DNA of 45,276 nt, from NCBI GenBank assembly GCA_903909815.1, contig CAIVXG010000078.1, forward strand, positions 1 through 45,276. The letters run 5' to 3'. Numbering within the stretch: position 1 is the stretch's first letter; every line of letters begins with the position of its first letter. This document shows, in pieces, positions 1 through 8,169 of this stretch. This DNA comes from an uncultured beta proteobacterium (GTDB taxonomy: Bacteria; Pseudomonadota; Gammaproteobacteria; Burkholderiales; Burkholderiaceae_C). Position numbers and translations under genes: made by a program. Below the pieces are notes generated by a model. It ran no database searches, had not been told where the DNA came from, and was given only the letters and a program-made list of their open reading frames with translations.

Positions 1-333
1 AGGTCCCAAGGGCTCCCGGGCAGTCGCTCAGGGTGTCCGCCATATGAGCGCGTTGATCCCGGTTTGTAGACACGCTATCCACACATCTCCCAAGTTTGAG
101 ACAGGTGCAATCCGGGCAGATTCATTCTGATTGATAAGTCCAGATTCCGTGTTTTATCCTCTCAAATCCATTGGCAATTCTGCGTATCTTGGAAGGTGTT
201 CTTGCCAGCCATGGGGGCGCGGTGGGAATGCTGGTGGGCTCATTGCCTGCTCGTCTCAATGGTGTGGTCGTTGCCCGACATCATGTTGGGCGGCAGCGTG
301 TGCTATCTATCAAATTACGCCACAATCCCGCAC
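1..333. other. Left-edge stretch without a recognisable gene
   Basis: I see no convincing coding region here. The short open frames give low-complexity translations rich in Cys, Arg and Trp, and the frame that leads into the glyoxalase gene has no family-like sequence before position 334. The stretch may hold the promoter of that gene, but no clear -35/-10 pair or operator stands out. Confidence 0.5.
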
Positions 334-729
334 ATGCGATTCCTACACACCATGCTGCGCGTTGGCAACCTACAACGCTCCATCGACTTCTACACAAAGA
401 TTCTGGGAATGCGCCTGCTGCGTACCTCCGAGAACCCCGAATACAAATATACGCTGGCCTTTCTGGGGTTTGAAGCCAATCCGGCACAGGCCGAGATTGA
501 GCTGACCTACAACTGGGGTGTCGAGACTTACGAAATGGGCACAGCATTCGGTCATATCGCGCTTGGTGTGTCCGATGTGTACGTGGCATGTGCCGCTATC
601 AAGGCCGCCGGTGGCAATGTCACACGCGAGGCCGGTCCCGTGAAAGGTGGCACCTCGCTTATTGCATTCGTTACAGATCCTGATGGCTTCAAGGTCGAAC
701 TCATTCAGCGCATGGGACCGGCTGACTAA
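334..729 (+). CDS. gloA: Lactoylglutathione lyase (glyoxalase I)
   Basis: This gene encodes 131 aa, close to the usual 130-135 aa of bacterial GloA. The enzyme isomerises the methylglyoxal-glutathione hemithioacetal to S-lactoylglutathione in the cytosol. The whole vicinal-oxygen-chelate fold is visible: the start [13 protein letters not shown] with the first metal His (H5), the FYTKILGM segment, the ELTYNWG block with a metal Glu, GHIALGV with the second His, and the C-terminal [12 protein letters not shown] block with the second Glu. The frame is open upstream to 196, but the ATG at 334 gives the family's normal N-terminus. No good ribosome binding site precedes it. Downstream lies a repeat and decayed genes, so it appears monocistronic. 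Confidence 0.9.
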   Translation: MRFLHTMLRVGNLQRSIDFYTKILGMRLLRTSENPEYKYTLAFLGFEANPAQAEIELTYNWGVETYEMGTAFGHIALGVSDVYVACAAIKAAGGNVTREAGPVKGGTSLIAFVTDPDGFKVELIQRMGPAD

Positions 730-816
730 GGACGGTAGGTCGTTCCCATTACGTTGCGGTACGACCAGTCCTATTGATCTTTCCGGAATACAAGACATCG
801 ACCTGGCAAAGATTCT

Positions 817-886
817 GTCATTGCGAGCGCAGCGCGCCAATCCATGCTCGCATAACGGTGGTGCTCGTGGATTGCCGCGTCGCTGG
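817..886. repeat. REP-like dispersed palindromic repeat, copy A (right end lost)
   Basis: The left part starts GTCATTGCGAGCGCAGCG and runs into AATCCATG. The right part, GTGGATTGCCGCGTCGCT, is its inverted counterpart. The expected terminal CTCGCAATGAC is missing: the repeat runs straight into chemoreceptor coding sequence. Related copies lie near 33.6, 37.5 and 40.1 kb. Confidence 0.75.
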
Positions 887-1323
887 AGCTCCTTGCCCTC
901 AACGCCGCGGTCGAGGCGGCACATGCAGGAGACCAAGGGCGCGGGTTTGCCGTTGTCGCCAGCGAGGTCAGAGCGTTGGCACAGCGCAGCAGTACAGCTG
1001 CCCACCAGATCCGTGGCTTGATCCAGACATCGACGCAGCTCGTGTCGGCCGGAACCATGACGGTGGACGCCGCCGCCGCCACCATTCGCAGCGCCGTTGA
1101 ACAGGTTCACTTGGTCGAAGAACGTCTTGGGGCTATCACGCTGGCAACAAAAGAAGAAGATGTCAGCGTCTCTCAAATCCGTGATGCGATGAAGCTTTTG
1201 GACGAGGTAACCCGCAACAATGCGACGCTTGTGCAGCAGTCGATGCTGGCATGCGAAGCATTGCTGGCGAGATCTGACACCTTGCAAAGGGCGGTCAGGA
1301 TATTCACCATGAACGCAGCCTAG
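887..1323 (+). pseudogene. Methyl-accepting chemotaxis protein, C-terminal remnant
   Basis: The frame reads [19 protein letters not shown], then [15 protein letters not shown]. This is the highly conserved hairpin tip of the MCP cytoplasmic signalling domain that contacts CheA and CheW. About 110 further coiled-coil residues follow to a stop at 1321-1323. Everything upstream (ligand domain, membrane segments, HAMP and the first half of the signalling helix) is absent, and the sequence switches into a REP-like repeat exactly at the LLALN motif. There is no proper start codon before the motif. This is therefore a 5'-truncated remnant and should not be functional. The hemerythrin fragment starts 14 bases downstream, which suggests a former chemoreceptor-hemerythrin pair. 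Confidence 0.85.
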
Positions 1324-1337
1324 CCTGAGACACATCA

Positions 1338-1652
1338 ATGAACGCGTTTGAATGGGATGACTGTTTCCGTACCGGCCTTGACCGCGTGGACGAGCAACAC
1401 CACGAGCTGGTCTCCAGCATGAACAGGTTTGGCGAACTGTTGACGCAGCCTGATGGCAGCAAGCCAGATGAGATTGAGCGCGTGTTCGCGGAGCTGGCAG
1501 ATTACTCAAAGTTTCATTTCGAGGAAGAATTGGCTTACCCCTCTGCCTCGACCTGGCCACGGGCAGGAATGAAAAAGCCAATGTTCTGCCCATGGCGCGC
1601 CATCCCGACCGGCGTGCCCCGGGCGACGGCGAGATCGCCGTGGAGCCGCTGA
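1338..1652 (+). pseudogene. Bacteriohemerythrin, truncated and fused out of frame
   Basis: The first ~65 residues are a clear bacteriohemerythrin, an O2-binding di-iron four-helix bundle. They include FEWDDCFRTGLDRVDEQHHEL, with the first iron-ligand His in the DEQHHEL motif, and later KFHFEEEL, with the HFxxEE ligands. After about position 1530 the similarity stops. The expected second half, with the last helix and its HxxxH ligands, is replaced by a Pro/Arg-rich tail (YPSASTWPRAG...). Without those ligands a normal di-iron site cannot form. Another frame from about 1541 to 1681 reads like the C-terminus of an unrelated protein, so this is a recombination junction rather than a simple frameshift. 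Confidence 0.75.
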
Positions 1653-1681
1653 TGAACGTGCCGTTCGTGGGGCGCGGGTGA
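1541..1681 (+). pseudogene. Possible C-terminal remnant of an unidentified gene
   Basis: The frame beginning LCLDLATGRNEKANVLP and ending EPLMNVPFVGRG-stop has protein-like composition, whereas the overlapping hemerythrin frame has become Arg/Pro-rich nonsense here. It has no start of its own and no family I can name. I read it as the 3' end of a gene whose 5' part was lost when this DNA was joined to the hemerythrin fragment. This rests on composition alone. Confidence 0.3.
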
Positions 1682-1698
1682 CGACTGCGCCCGCCGAT

Positions 1699-2499
1699 TC
1701 AACGGCCTGGCGCTTCAAACCACTGCAGCTTTTCGCGCAGCGCCACCACCTCGCCTACGATGATCAGACTGGGCGACTTGTATTTTTGCGCTCGCACCTG
1801 ATCGGCGATGTCGCTCAGCGTGCCGACCAGCACGCGCTGGCGCAGCGTGGTGCCGTTCTCGATCACGGCCACAGGCATGGTGGGCCGCTGTCCATGCGCC
1901 ACCAACTGGCGACTGATCTCCGGCAAGGCGCCCAGACCCATGTAGATCACCACGGTCTGATTCGGTTGCACCAGATGGGCCCAGTCGAGTTGCACGCTGC
2001 CGTCTTTTAAATGCCCGGTGGTGAATTTGCACGATTGCGCGAAATCGCGGTGCGTCAGCGGAATCCCGGCGTAGGCGCTGACGCCAGACGCCGCAGTGAC
2101 ACCGGGAACAACCTCGAAACGCACGCCCGCAGCCGCCAGATCCTGCGCCTCTTCGCCGCCGCGCCCGAAGATGAAGGGATCGCCACCCTTGAGCCGCACC
2201 ACATTTTTTCCCTGCTGCGCCAGGCGCACCAATAGGCTGTTGATGTCTTGCTGGGGCAAGCTGTGCAGGCTTTCCTGCTTGCCCACATAGATGCGCTCAA
2301 GCTTGGCGCCAATCCGTTCCAGCACCGCTGGGCTCACCAGTTGGTCATAGACGACCACATCGGCTTGCCGCAACAACCGGTCGGCGCGCAAGGTCAGCAA
2401 CTCCGGGTCTCCGGGGCCAGCGCCAACCAAATAGACCCGGCCATGGCCGCACGCTGGCAGGGAATCGTCGCTTGCCGCCTGGGCGGGGAGTTGGCTCAT
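1699..2499 (-). CDS. nirE: Uroporphyrinogen-III C-methyltransferase NirE
   Basis: This 266-aa protein is an S-adenosylmethionine-dependent uroporphyrinogen III methyltransferase (SUMT). It makes precorrin-2, the first committed precursor of siroheme and heme d1. Family motifs are plain: [18 protein letters not shown] near residue 22, [21 protein letters not shown] near residue 105, [10 protein letters not shown], and [10 protein letters not shown]. It lacks the CysG dehydrogenase/chelatase domain, as expected of CobA/NirE. I call it NirE rather than CobA because it sits divergently beside nirC-nirF-nirDL-nirG-nirH-nirJ. The 128-bp gap to nirC holds a candidate Dnr/FNR box that could serve both directions. 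Confidence 0.88.
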   Translation of the reverse strand: MSQLPAQAASDDSLPACGHGRVYLVGAGPGDPELLTLRADRLLRQADVVVYDQLVSPAVLERIGAKLERIYVGKQESLHSLPQQDINSLLVRLAQQGKNVVRLKGGDPFIFGRGGEEAQDLAAAGVRFEVVPGVTAASGVSAYAGIPLTHRDFAQSCKFTTGHLKDGSVQLDWAHLVQPNQTVVIYMGLGALPEISRQLVAHGQRPTMPVAVIENGTTLRQRVLVGTLSDIADQVRAQKYKSPSLIIVGEVVALREKLQWFEAPGR

Positions 2500-2560
2500 C
2501 GTGTTCTTCAGTATGCAGTTGCAATGGGTACGAATTTACCGCAAAGCCGTTCCGTAAAAC

Positions 2561-2574
2561 TTGAACTAGGCCAA
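2561..2574. promoter_or_regulatory. Candidate Dnr/FNR box between nirE and nirC
   Basis: TTGAACTAGGCCAA resembles the FNR/Dnr consensus TTGAT-N4-ATCAA. The left TTGA core is intact, and the right core is CCAA instead of TCAA. Its centre lies about 60 bp before nirC and 68 bp before nirE. A dnr-like regulator gene is in the window at 18.7 kb. The site is imperfect, so this is a candidate only. Confidence 0.45.
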
Positions 2575-2627
2575 GGACTTCGACGCCAATGCGGCGTACT
2601 CTTGGCTCCATCTGAAGCGCGCAACAC

Positions 2628-3002
2628 ATGATCACCCTAGCCCCAGGAACGAGTCGAATCGCAGCCGCTGTGGCGTGCCTGCTGGCGACGTTGTGCTTGG
2701 CAAACTCATCGGCGTTGGCGCTTGATCTCGTGGCGCCCGCCCCCACTGCTGCCAGAAGGGCAGAGCTGATCACACTGGTGCGCCAGGATTGCGGCGCTTG
2801 CCACGGCATGCGGCTGAGCGGGGGACTGGGTCCGGCCTTGCTTGTGCAAAGCCTGAAAGACAAGCCGGCCGAAAGCCTCAAGATGACGATTTTGCAGGGG
2901 CGACCTGGGACCCCGATGCCGCCGTGGGCTCGCTTCCTGAGCGAGGCCGAGGCCGATTGGATCGTGAATCAATTGCAGAAAGGCTTTCCCAGTGAAAACT
3001 AA
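2628..3002 (+). CDS. nirC: Periplasmic c-type cytochrome NirC
   Basis: This is a small secreted monoheme cytochrome c of 124 aa. A hydrophobic signal peptide covers about residues 8-31, the heme site CGACH is at residues 55-59, and the likely axial Met is in GTPMPPW (M97). NirC-type cytochromes are associated with heme d1 maturation and electron donation to the cd1 nitrite reductase. The gene's 3' end overlaps nirF by 11 bases, which implies translational coupling. The N-terminal cytochrome domain of the NirN-like protein at 19.4-21.0 kb is similar in style (CASCHG, GMGPALLPQSL against CGACHG, GLGPALLVQSL), so the two heme domains are probably related. The ribosome binding site is weak. Confidence 0.85.
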   Translation: MITLAPGTSRIAAAVACLLATLCLANSSALALDLVAPAPTAARRAELITLVRQDCGACHGMRLSGGLGPALLVQSLKDKPAESLKMTILQGRPGTPMPPWARFLSEAEADWIVNQLQKGFPSEN

Positions 3003-4176
3003 AGCGCTGTCAGTGCTGTTGTCCGCGTTGATGCTGTTCTTGTTGACGGCTTGTGCTGTACCCGCCTTGCGTGGCACCGCAGATTTGGGCGTGGTGATCG
3101 AGCGTGCCAGCGGCAGCGTGCAGATCGTCGACACCACCCACATGAGCGCACTTGCCTCGGTTGCGGGGCTGGGCGATCTGTCCCATGCCTCGGTCGTCTT
3201 TTCCCGCGACGCTCGCTACGCCTATGTGTTCGGGCGCGATGGCGGATTGTCAAAGATCGACCTGTTGCAAGGCGTGATCGAACGCCGCGTGCTGCAGGCT
3301 GGCAACAGCATCGGTGGCGCGATCTCGCAGGATGGCAAACTCATCGCCGCCCAGAACTACGCGCCCGGCGGTGTCAAGGTCTTCCGCGCCGACACGCTGG
3401 AACTGCTGGCCGACCTTGCGTCCAGTTTTGGTGCCAACGGCGAACGCTCCAAGGTCGTTGGTCTGGCGGACGCACCGGGTCAACGCTTTGTCTGGAGCCT
3501 GTTCGACGCGGACGAAATATGGGTCGGCGACTTCAGCAATCCGGTGGCGCCACGCATAGAAAAATTCAAAGGCATCGGGCGTCAACCCTACGACGCACTG
3601 GTGACGCCCGATGGCCGCTTCTACCTGGCCGGCTTGTTCGGCGAAGACGGTATGGCGCTGCTCGATCTGTGGCACCCTGAGCAAGGCGTGCGCCGCATTC
3701 TGGACGGCTACGGCAAGGGTGAAGAGAAGTTGCCCGTGTACAAGATGCCGCATCTGCGCGGCTGGGCCGTGGCCGGCCGCCTTGCCTACGTACCTGCGGT
3801 GGGTCGTCATGAGGTGCTGGTGATCGACACCGAGACCTGGCGCGAAGCCGGACGCATCCCGGTAGCGGGTCAGCCGGTGTTCGTGATCGCGCGGCCCGAT
3901 GGCCGACAGGTTTGGGTGAACTTCGCCTTTCCGGACAATGCACAGGTGCAAGTGATCGACGTGGAATCGCGCCAGATCGTGAAGCAGTTGGCGCCGGGCA
4001 AGGCCGTTTTGCATATGGAGTTTTCGCCACGCGGCGAATCAGTCTGGATCTCTGCGCGCGACGACAACCGGATCGTGGTCTACGACACGGCGACGTTCGA
4101 ACCGCGCGCGCAACTGCCCGCCAGCTCGCCCAGCGGGATCTTCTTCACGAGCCGTGCGGCGCGCATCGGGTTCTGA
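2992..4176 (+). CDS. nirF: Heme d1 biosynthesis lipoprotein NirF
   Basis: This 394-aa protein resembles the d1-type eight-bladed propeller of cytochrome cd1 but has no CxxCH. It begins with a lipoprotein signal whose lipobox LLTAC places the lipidated Cys at residue 21, so it should be anchored in the periplasmic face of a membrane. Repeated propeller strands are visible, for example YAYVFGRDGGLSKID, QDGKLIAAQNY, PDGRFYLAGLF, MPHLRGWAV and HMEFSPRGESVWIS. NirF acts late in heme d1 synthesis, on the didecarboxysiroheme side chains. It overlaps nirC upstream, and the next start (nirDL, 4178) follows its stop by one base. Confidence 0.9.
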   Translation: MKTKALSVLLSALMLFLLTACAVPALRGTADLGVVIERASGSVQIVDTTHMSALASVAGLGDLSHASVVFSRDARYAYVFGRDGGLSKIDLLQGVIERRVLQAGNSIGGAISQDGKLIAAQNYAPGGVKVFRADTLELLADLASSFGANGERSKVVGLADAPGQRFVWSLFDADEIWVGDFSNPVAPRIEKFKGIGRQPYDALVTPDGRFYLAGLFGEDGMALLDLWHPEQGVRRILDGYGKGEEKLPVYKMPHLRGWAVAGRLAYVPAVGRHEVLVIDTETWREAGRIPVAGQPVFVIARPDGRQVWVNFAFPDNAQVQVIDVESRQIVKQLAPGKAVLHMEFSPRGESVWISARDDNRIVVYDTATFEPRAQLPASSPSGIFFTSRAARIGF

Positions 4177-4177
4177 C

Positions 4178-5203
4178 ATGACAGAGTTTTCGCCAAGCAG
4201 CTTGAGCGATCTGGAGTTCGCGCTGCTGAATCGTTTTCAGCGCGATTTCCCGCTGGTGTCGCGGCCGTTCGCGGCCTTGGCGCAAGAGCTTCAGAGCAGC
4301 GAGGCCTGCGTGATCGAGCACCTTCGACGCTTGCAGGACGCTGGCGTGGTCAGCCGCGTGGGCGCCGTGTTTCGCCCCAACGCCATTGGCGCCAGTGCGC
4401 TGGCCGCGCTGGAGGTTCCTGGGGAGCGCATCGACAGCGTAGCCGCCGCCGTGAGCGCCCTGGGCGAGGTGAACCACAACTATGAGCGCGAGCACCGCAT
4501 CAACCTCTGGTTTGTCGTTACCGCGGCGAACCGCCAGCACCTGCAGGACGCGCTGCGGCGAATCGAACAGGTTGCCAACTGCGGCGCGTTGCTGGTATTG
4601 CCGCTGGTCGAGGACTACCACATCGATCTGGGTTTTGATCTGGCAGCGCCAGCGCACGAGCGCTTGGGTTTGTGTGCGAGCACCGCACCTCGCACCAAGC
4701 ACGCATCGCAGCCAGTCACGCTGGGGGACGCAGAACGCGGGCTGATCGCGGGGTTGCAGGACGGCCTGGCGCTGGCGCCCATGCCTTTTGCGCAGCTCGG
4801 TCTGCCCGAATCACAGGCGCTGGCGGTGCTGGCAGGTTGGCTGGACCTGGGCGTAATCAAGCGCCTGGGCGTGATCGTGCGCCACCATGAACTGGGCTAT
4901 GGCGCCAATGCCATGGTGGTGTGGGATGTGCCCGATGAGCAGGTGAGCGAGGTGGGTCGGCGCATGGCGGCAACCGGACGCGTGACCCTGTGCTATCGCC
5001 GCAACCGGCAACTGCCGGATTGGCGCTACAACCTGTTTTGCATGATCCATGGCAAGGACTCACGGGAGGTGTCGGCGCGCATCGCCGCGCTCGCCGATGT
5101 CTGCCGCCTCCAGGACTACCCGAGCGACATCCTTTTCAGTCGGCGCCGCTTCAAGCAGCGTGGCGCCCGCTACGCGCCCACGTTGGAGACGGCCGGTGGA
5201 TGA
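4178..5203 (+). CDS. nirDL: Siroheme decarboxylase NirD-NirL fusion
   Basis: This 341-aa protein joins two Lrp/AsnC-like siroheme decarboxylase units. The first (about 1-160) has the D/G-type motif VNHNYEREHRINLWFV around residues 98-113. The second (about 170-341) has the L/H-type motif CYRRNRQLPDWRYNLFCM and a VWDVPDE segment. With NirG and NirH it removes two acetate carboxyl groups from siroheme to give 12,18-didecarboxysiroheme. The frame is open to 4154, but ATG 4178 directly after the nirF stop gives the normal N-terminus. The fused D-L form is known in other nirS denitrifiers. The next gene starts inside its last codons. Confidence 0.9.
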   Translation: MTEFSPSSLSDLEFALLNRFQRDFPLVSRPFAALAQELQSSEACVIEHLRRLQDAGVVSRVGAVFRPNAIGASALAALEVPGERIDSVAAAVSALGEVNHNYEREHRINLWFVVTAANRQHLQDALRRIEQVANCGALLVLPLVEDYHIDLGFDLAAPAHERLGLCASTAPRTKHASQPVTLGDAERGLIAGLQDGLALAPMPFAQLGLPESQALAVLAGWLDLGVIKRLGVIVRHHELGYGANAMVVWDVPDEQVSEVGRRMAATGRVTLCYRRNRQLPDWRYNLFCMIHGKDSREVSARIAALADVCRLQDYPSDILFSRRRFKQRGARYAPTLETAGG

Positions 5204-5648
5204 GATCGACTGCGCCATCGTCAACCAGCTGCAAGGCGGGTTGACCCTGTGCGAGCGCCCCTATGAGGAAGCCGCGCGGCGTCTGGGGCTGAACGAGGAC
5301 GAACTGCTGCGGCGTCTGGCTGGGCTGCTGGCCGATGGTGTGCTCACGCGCATCGGCCCGTTGTTTCAGATCGAAAGGATGGGGGGGGCCTTCACGCTGG
5401 CGGCGCTGCACGCGGCGCCTGATCAATACGAGCGTGTGGCCGAAGTGGTGAACTCCCTGCCCCAGGTGGCGCACAACTATGCGCGCGAACACGAGCTCAA
5501 CATGTGGTTCGTGCTGGCGACGGAGACGCCGCAACAGATCGACCAGGTGTTGGCCCAGATCGCGCGCGAAAGCGGCTGTGAGGTGTTCAATTTCCCCAAG
5601 TCACGCGAATACTTCGTGGAATTGAAGCTGCAGGTGCGAGCGCCATGA
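5196..5648 (+). CDS. nirG: Siroheme decarboxylase subunit NirG
   Basis: This is a 150-aa Lrp/AsnC-like protein. It starts at GTG 5196 (VDEIDCAIVNQ), preceded by GGAG at about 5184, and it overlaps the nirDL stop by 8 bases. A winged-helix-like N-terminus is followed by the D/G-type motif VAHNYAREHELNMWFVLAT, matching the first half of NirDL. It partners NirH and NirDL in siroheme decarboxylation. An upstream ATG at 5049 would add about 49 Arg/Pro-rich residues read from inside nirDL, so I rejected it. The TGA stop overlaps the nirH start as ATGA. Confidence 0.88.
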   Translation: MDEIDCAIVNQLQGGLTLCERPYEEAARRLGLNEDELLRRLAGLLADGVLTRIGPLFQIERMGGAFTLAALHAAPDQYERVAEVVNSLPQVAHNYAREHELNMWFVLATETPQQIDQVLAQIARESGCEVFNFPKSREYFVELKLQVRAP

Positions 5649-6160
5649 GCATCACCCCTTTTGAGATCGACGCGATTGATCGCGCCATCGTGGTCGCGAC
5701 TCAGGCCGGTTTGCCGCTGGTGCCGCGCCCCTACCACCTGATCGCCGAACAGCTGCAACTGGAGCCCGCTGAAGTCATCGCGCGCATGCAGGCCATGCAG
5801 CACCACGGCCTGATCCGCCGCATCGGCGTGGTGCCGAATCACTACCGCATCGGCTACCGCGCCAACGGCATGTCGGTGTGGGATGTGCCCGACGAGCGCG
5901 TGGACTCTCTTGGCGAACAGGTGGGTCAATTCGAATTCGTCAGCCACTGCTATCAGCGCCCCAGGCAGCTGCCGCAGTGGCGCTACAACCTGTTTGCCAT
6001 GGTGCACGGCCACACCCGCGCCGAGGTCGAGGACCAGGTGGCGCAGATCGCGCAATTCCTGGGCGAACACGCGCGCCAGCACGAGGTGCTCTACAGCACC
6101 CGCATCCTGAAAAAAACCGGCCTGCGCCTGGCCGCTCCGTCGTCGCTGTCATCTTCTTAG
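5645..6160 (+). CDS. nirH: Siroheme decarboxylase subunit NirH
   Basis: This 171-aa Lrp/AsnC-like protein matches the second half of NirDL: VWDVPDERVDSLGEQ, SHCYQRPRQLPQ and WRYNLFAMVHG. The pairing is therefore D-like with L-like (fused) and G with H (separate but ATGA-coupled). It should form part of the siroheme decarboxylase complex in the cytosol. nirJ begins 10 bases after its stop, with AGAAAG acting as a plausible ribosome binding site. Confidence 0.9.
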   Translation: MSITPFEIDAIDRAIVVATQAGLPLVPRPYHLIAEQLQLEPAEVIARMQAMQHHGLIRRIGVVPNHYRIGYRANGMSVWDVPDERVDSLGEQVGQFEFVSHCYQRPRQLPQWRYNLFAMVHGHTRAEVEDQVAQIAQFLGEHARQHEVLYSTRILKKTGLRLAAPSSLSSS

Positions 6161-6170
6161 AAAGAACCCC

Positions 6171-7373
6171 ATGTTCCGCATCAGCCAGTACATGCGAGAA
6201 ATCGCCCACCCCACACCCCTGGGACCCAAGCGCCACCCAAGCGGACCGGTGGTGATCTGGAACCTGATACGGCGCTGCAACCTGAGCTGCGAGCACTGCT
6301 ACTCGATTTCCTCGGACAAGGATTTCGCCGGTGAACTGAGCACGGCCGAGGCCTGCAGCGTGATGGACGACCTGCGCGCCTACGGCGTGCCGGTGCTGAT
6401 CCTGTCGGGCGGCGAACCCCTGCTGCGTCCCGATATTTTCGAACTCGCGCAGCGCGCCAAGTCCATGGGGTTTTACGTCGGCTTGTCCACCAACGGCACC
6501 TTGATTGACGCGGGCAATATTGAGCGTATCGCTGCCACGGGGTTTGATTACGTTGGCGTCAGTCTGGACGGTCTGCAGGGCACGCACGACAAGTTTCGCC
6601 GCAAGGAGGGAGCATTTGAGGCTTCGCTCGCCGGTGTGCGCCTGTGCCGCGACGCCGGCATCAAGGTGGGCTTGCGCTTTACCCTGACCCAGGACAACGC
6701 GCACGATCTGCCTGCGCTGCTGCAGCTGGCGCAGGACGAGGGAGTGCACAAGTTCTATCTGTCGCATCTGAATTACGCCGGCCGCGGCAACACGCATCGC
6801 GGTCAGGACGCTTTTTTTGAGACGACGCGAAAGGCCATGGACCTGCTGTTCGACACCTGCTGGAACGATCTGCAGCGCGGCGTGGAAAAGGAATTCGTCA
6901 CCGGCAACAACGACGCCGACGCGGTCTACCTGCTGCATTGGGTGCGCGCACGCATGCCCGAGCGTGAAGCACATCTGCGCGCCAAACTGGCACAGTGGGG
7001 CGGCAACTCATCGGGCGTGAATGTGGCCAACATCGACAACCTGGGACGCGTGCATCCGGACACCATGTGGTGGCAGCACAACCTGGGAAGCGTGCGCGAG
7101 CGCAAGTTCTCCGAGATCTGGAGCGACACCTCGGACCCCTTGATGGCCGGCCTCAAGGCCAGCCCGCGACCGGTCGTGGGACGCTGTAGGGCGTGCAACT
7201 ACTTCGACGTCTGCGGCGGCAACACCCGGGTGCGCGCATTGCAGTTGACTGGCGACCCGTGGCAGGAAGACCCCGCCTGCTATTTGCTGGATGAAGAGAT
7301 CGGCGTCTCGGGTGTGGCCCAACGCGTAGCCATGAAACCGTATCGGCAGATCGCCATCTCAGAGCAGCCCTAA
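6171..7373 (+). CDS. nirJ: Radical SAM heme d1 synthase NirJ
   Basis: This 400-aa radical SAM enzyme has the CxxxCxxC cluster motif CNLSCEHC (Cys36, 40 and 43), the SAM-contacting GGEPLLRPD block and SLDGL downstream. Its C-terminal Cys-rich region (CRACNYFDVCGGN ... DPAC) binds an auxiliary cluster, as in SPASM/twitch-type enzymes. NirJ replaces the two propionate side chains of didecarboxysiroheme by oxo groups. It is the last gene of the nirC-J run. Its final 15 bases overlap the 3' end of the convergent SirB2-like gene. Confidence 0.93.
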   Translation: MFRISQYMREIAHPTPLGPKRHPSGPVVIWNLIRRCNLSCEHCYSISSDKDFAGELSTAEACSVMDDLRAYGVPVLILSGGEPLLRPDIFELAQRAKSMGFYVGLSTNGTLIDAGNIERIAATGFDYVGVSLDGLQGTHDKFRRKEGAFEASLAGVRLCRDAGIKVGLRFTLTQDNAHDLPALLQLAQDEGVHKFYLSHLNYAGRGNTHRGQDAFFETTRKAMDLLFDTCWNDLQRGVEKEFVTGNNDADAVYLLHWVRARMPEREAHLRAKLAQWGGNSSGVNVANIDNLGRVHPDTMWWQHNLGSVRERKFSEIWSDTSDPLMAGLKASPRPVVGRCRACNYFDVCGGNTRVRALQLTGDPWQEDPACYLLDEEIGVSGVAQRVAMKPYRQIAISEQP

Positions 7374-7742
7374 GACGGGCGAGCGCGTGCGCGCCACCCA
7401 CAGGATGTAGCTCACGCAGATCAGTGCGGCCGCAAAGCCCGCCCGCTGCGTCACGCGCGAAGCGCGTGGGCTCAAGGCCACGCCACCCAGACCGATGTAA
7501 AGCAACAGCGCCAGCACCTTGGCGCTGAGCCAGGATTGCGCCACCGGATATTGGTGACTCATGAGCGCGAGCGCCACGGCAGCACTGAGCAACACGGTGT
7601 CGTTCACGTGTGGCACCACGCGCAGCCAGCGCCAGCGCCGCCAATCGACACCGCGCCATTGCCAAACGCCGCGCAGTGTGAACAGGCTCACGCTGATGAC
7701 AGCGCAGGTGATATGGATGAGGCGGATGTGGGCGTATTCCAT
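7359..7742 (-). CDS. SirB2-family small membrane protein
   Basis: This is a 127-aa integral membrane protein starting MEYAHIRLIHITCAVIS. It has about four hydrophobic segments and the histidines typical of SirB2-like proteins (HIRLIHI, VPHVNDTVLL, SHQYP). The function of the family is not established; members often sit near respiratory genes. I prefer the ATG at 7742 over one 21 codons upstream, because the extra N-terminus is Arg/Cys-rich and unlike the family. It faces nirJ tail to tail, and its 5' end is separated from the NO-reductase-like cluster by 203 bp. Confidence 0.75.
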   Translation of the reverse strand: MEYAHIRLIHITCAVISVSLFTLRGVWQWRGVDWRRWRWLRVVPHVNDTVLLSAAVALALMSHQYPVAQSWLSAKVLALLLYIGLGGVALSPRASRVTQRAGFAAALICVSYILWVARTRSPVLGLL

Positions 7743-7820
7743 GAAAAATCGGTGGCCTTGCAACACCCCGATGCTAGCGCAGCGTCGCGCGGCCAGTCGC
7801 CGCAAGGTCTCCTGTGATGC

Positions 7821-7833
7821 GACCGAATCGGTC
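7821..7833. promoter_or_regulatory. Short palindrome upstream of the heme-copper cluster
   Basis: GACCGA-A-TCGGTC is a perfect inverted repeat (6+1+6) in the gap between the SirB2-like gene and the 56-aa gene. It is about 113 bp before that start. It could be an operator for either gene. I found no TTGA-N6-TCAA box in this gap. Confidence 0.3.
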
Positions 7834-7945
7834 TATGTGCAATTTTCTTAAACCACATGAAGGAATTGCTGCGCCCGTTCAGACAAAGTCGGACCATGCC
7901 GCGTTCCGCTTGCGCTCGTCGGCTCTTTAGACCAAGGAGACCTCT

Positions 7946-8116
7946 ATGTCACAACCCCATTCCTCCGCCACTGACGATCCCAACGAACCGGTCCCGTTCA
8001 TGCAGCAGTTGCTGGACAACCCGTTCATCCTCCTCTTCCTTGGCGTGATGATCCCGATGGTGGTCTACACGCTGTGGGGCGTGATCGACATCCTGACCGT
8101 TCCGCTGGCGAAGTAG
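7946..8116 (+). CDS. 56-aa single-pass membrane peptide at the head of the heme-copper cluster
   Basis: ATG 7946 is preceded by an excellent ribosome binding site, AAGGAGA at 7934-7940. The peptide begins with a polar stretch (MSQPHSSATDDPNEPVPF), followed by QQLLDNPF and one transmembrane helix, FILLFLGVMIPMVVYTLWGV, and ends LTVPLAK. It lies 53 bp before the CuA subunit gene. Small single-helix subunits are common in heme-copper oxidases and reductases, so I infer a structural or assembly subunit of the complex encoded next. No named family is recognised. Confidence 0.75.
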   Translation: MSQPHSSATDDPNEPVPFMQQLLDNPFILLFLGVMIPMVVYTLWGVIDILTVPLAK

Positions 8117-8169
8117 GCCTTGGTCCGAGAGCAAGCTATTTCAAAGAACGCCCAAAAGGAGAAAAAACA

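Noticed and set aside
370-1593. A 407-codon minus-strand frame over the glyoxalase and chemoreceptor remnant
   Set aside because: It covers a complete glyoxalase gene and an MCP fragment on the other strand; its translation is Cys/Arg-rich and unlike any protein.
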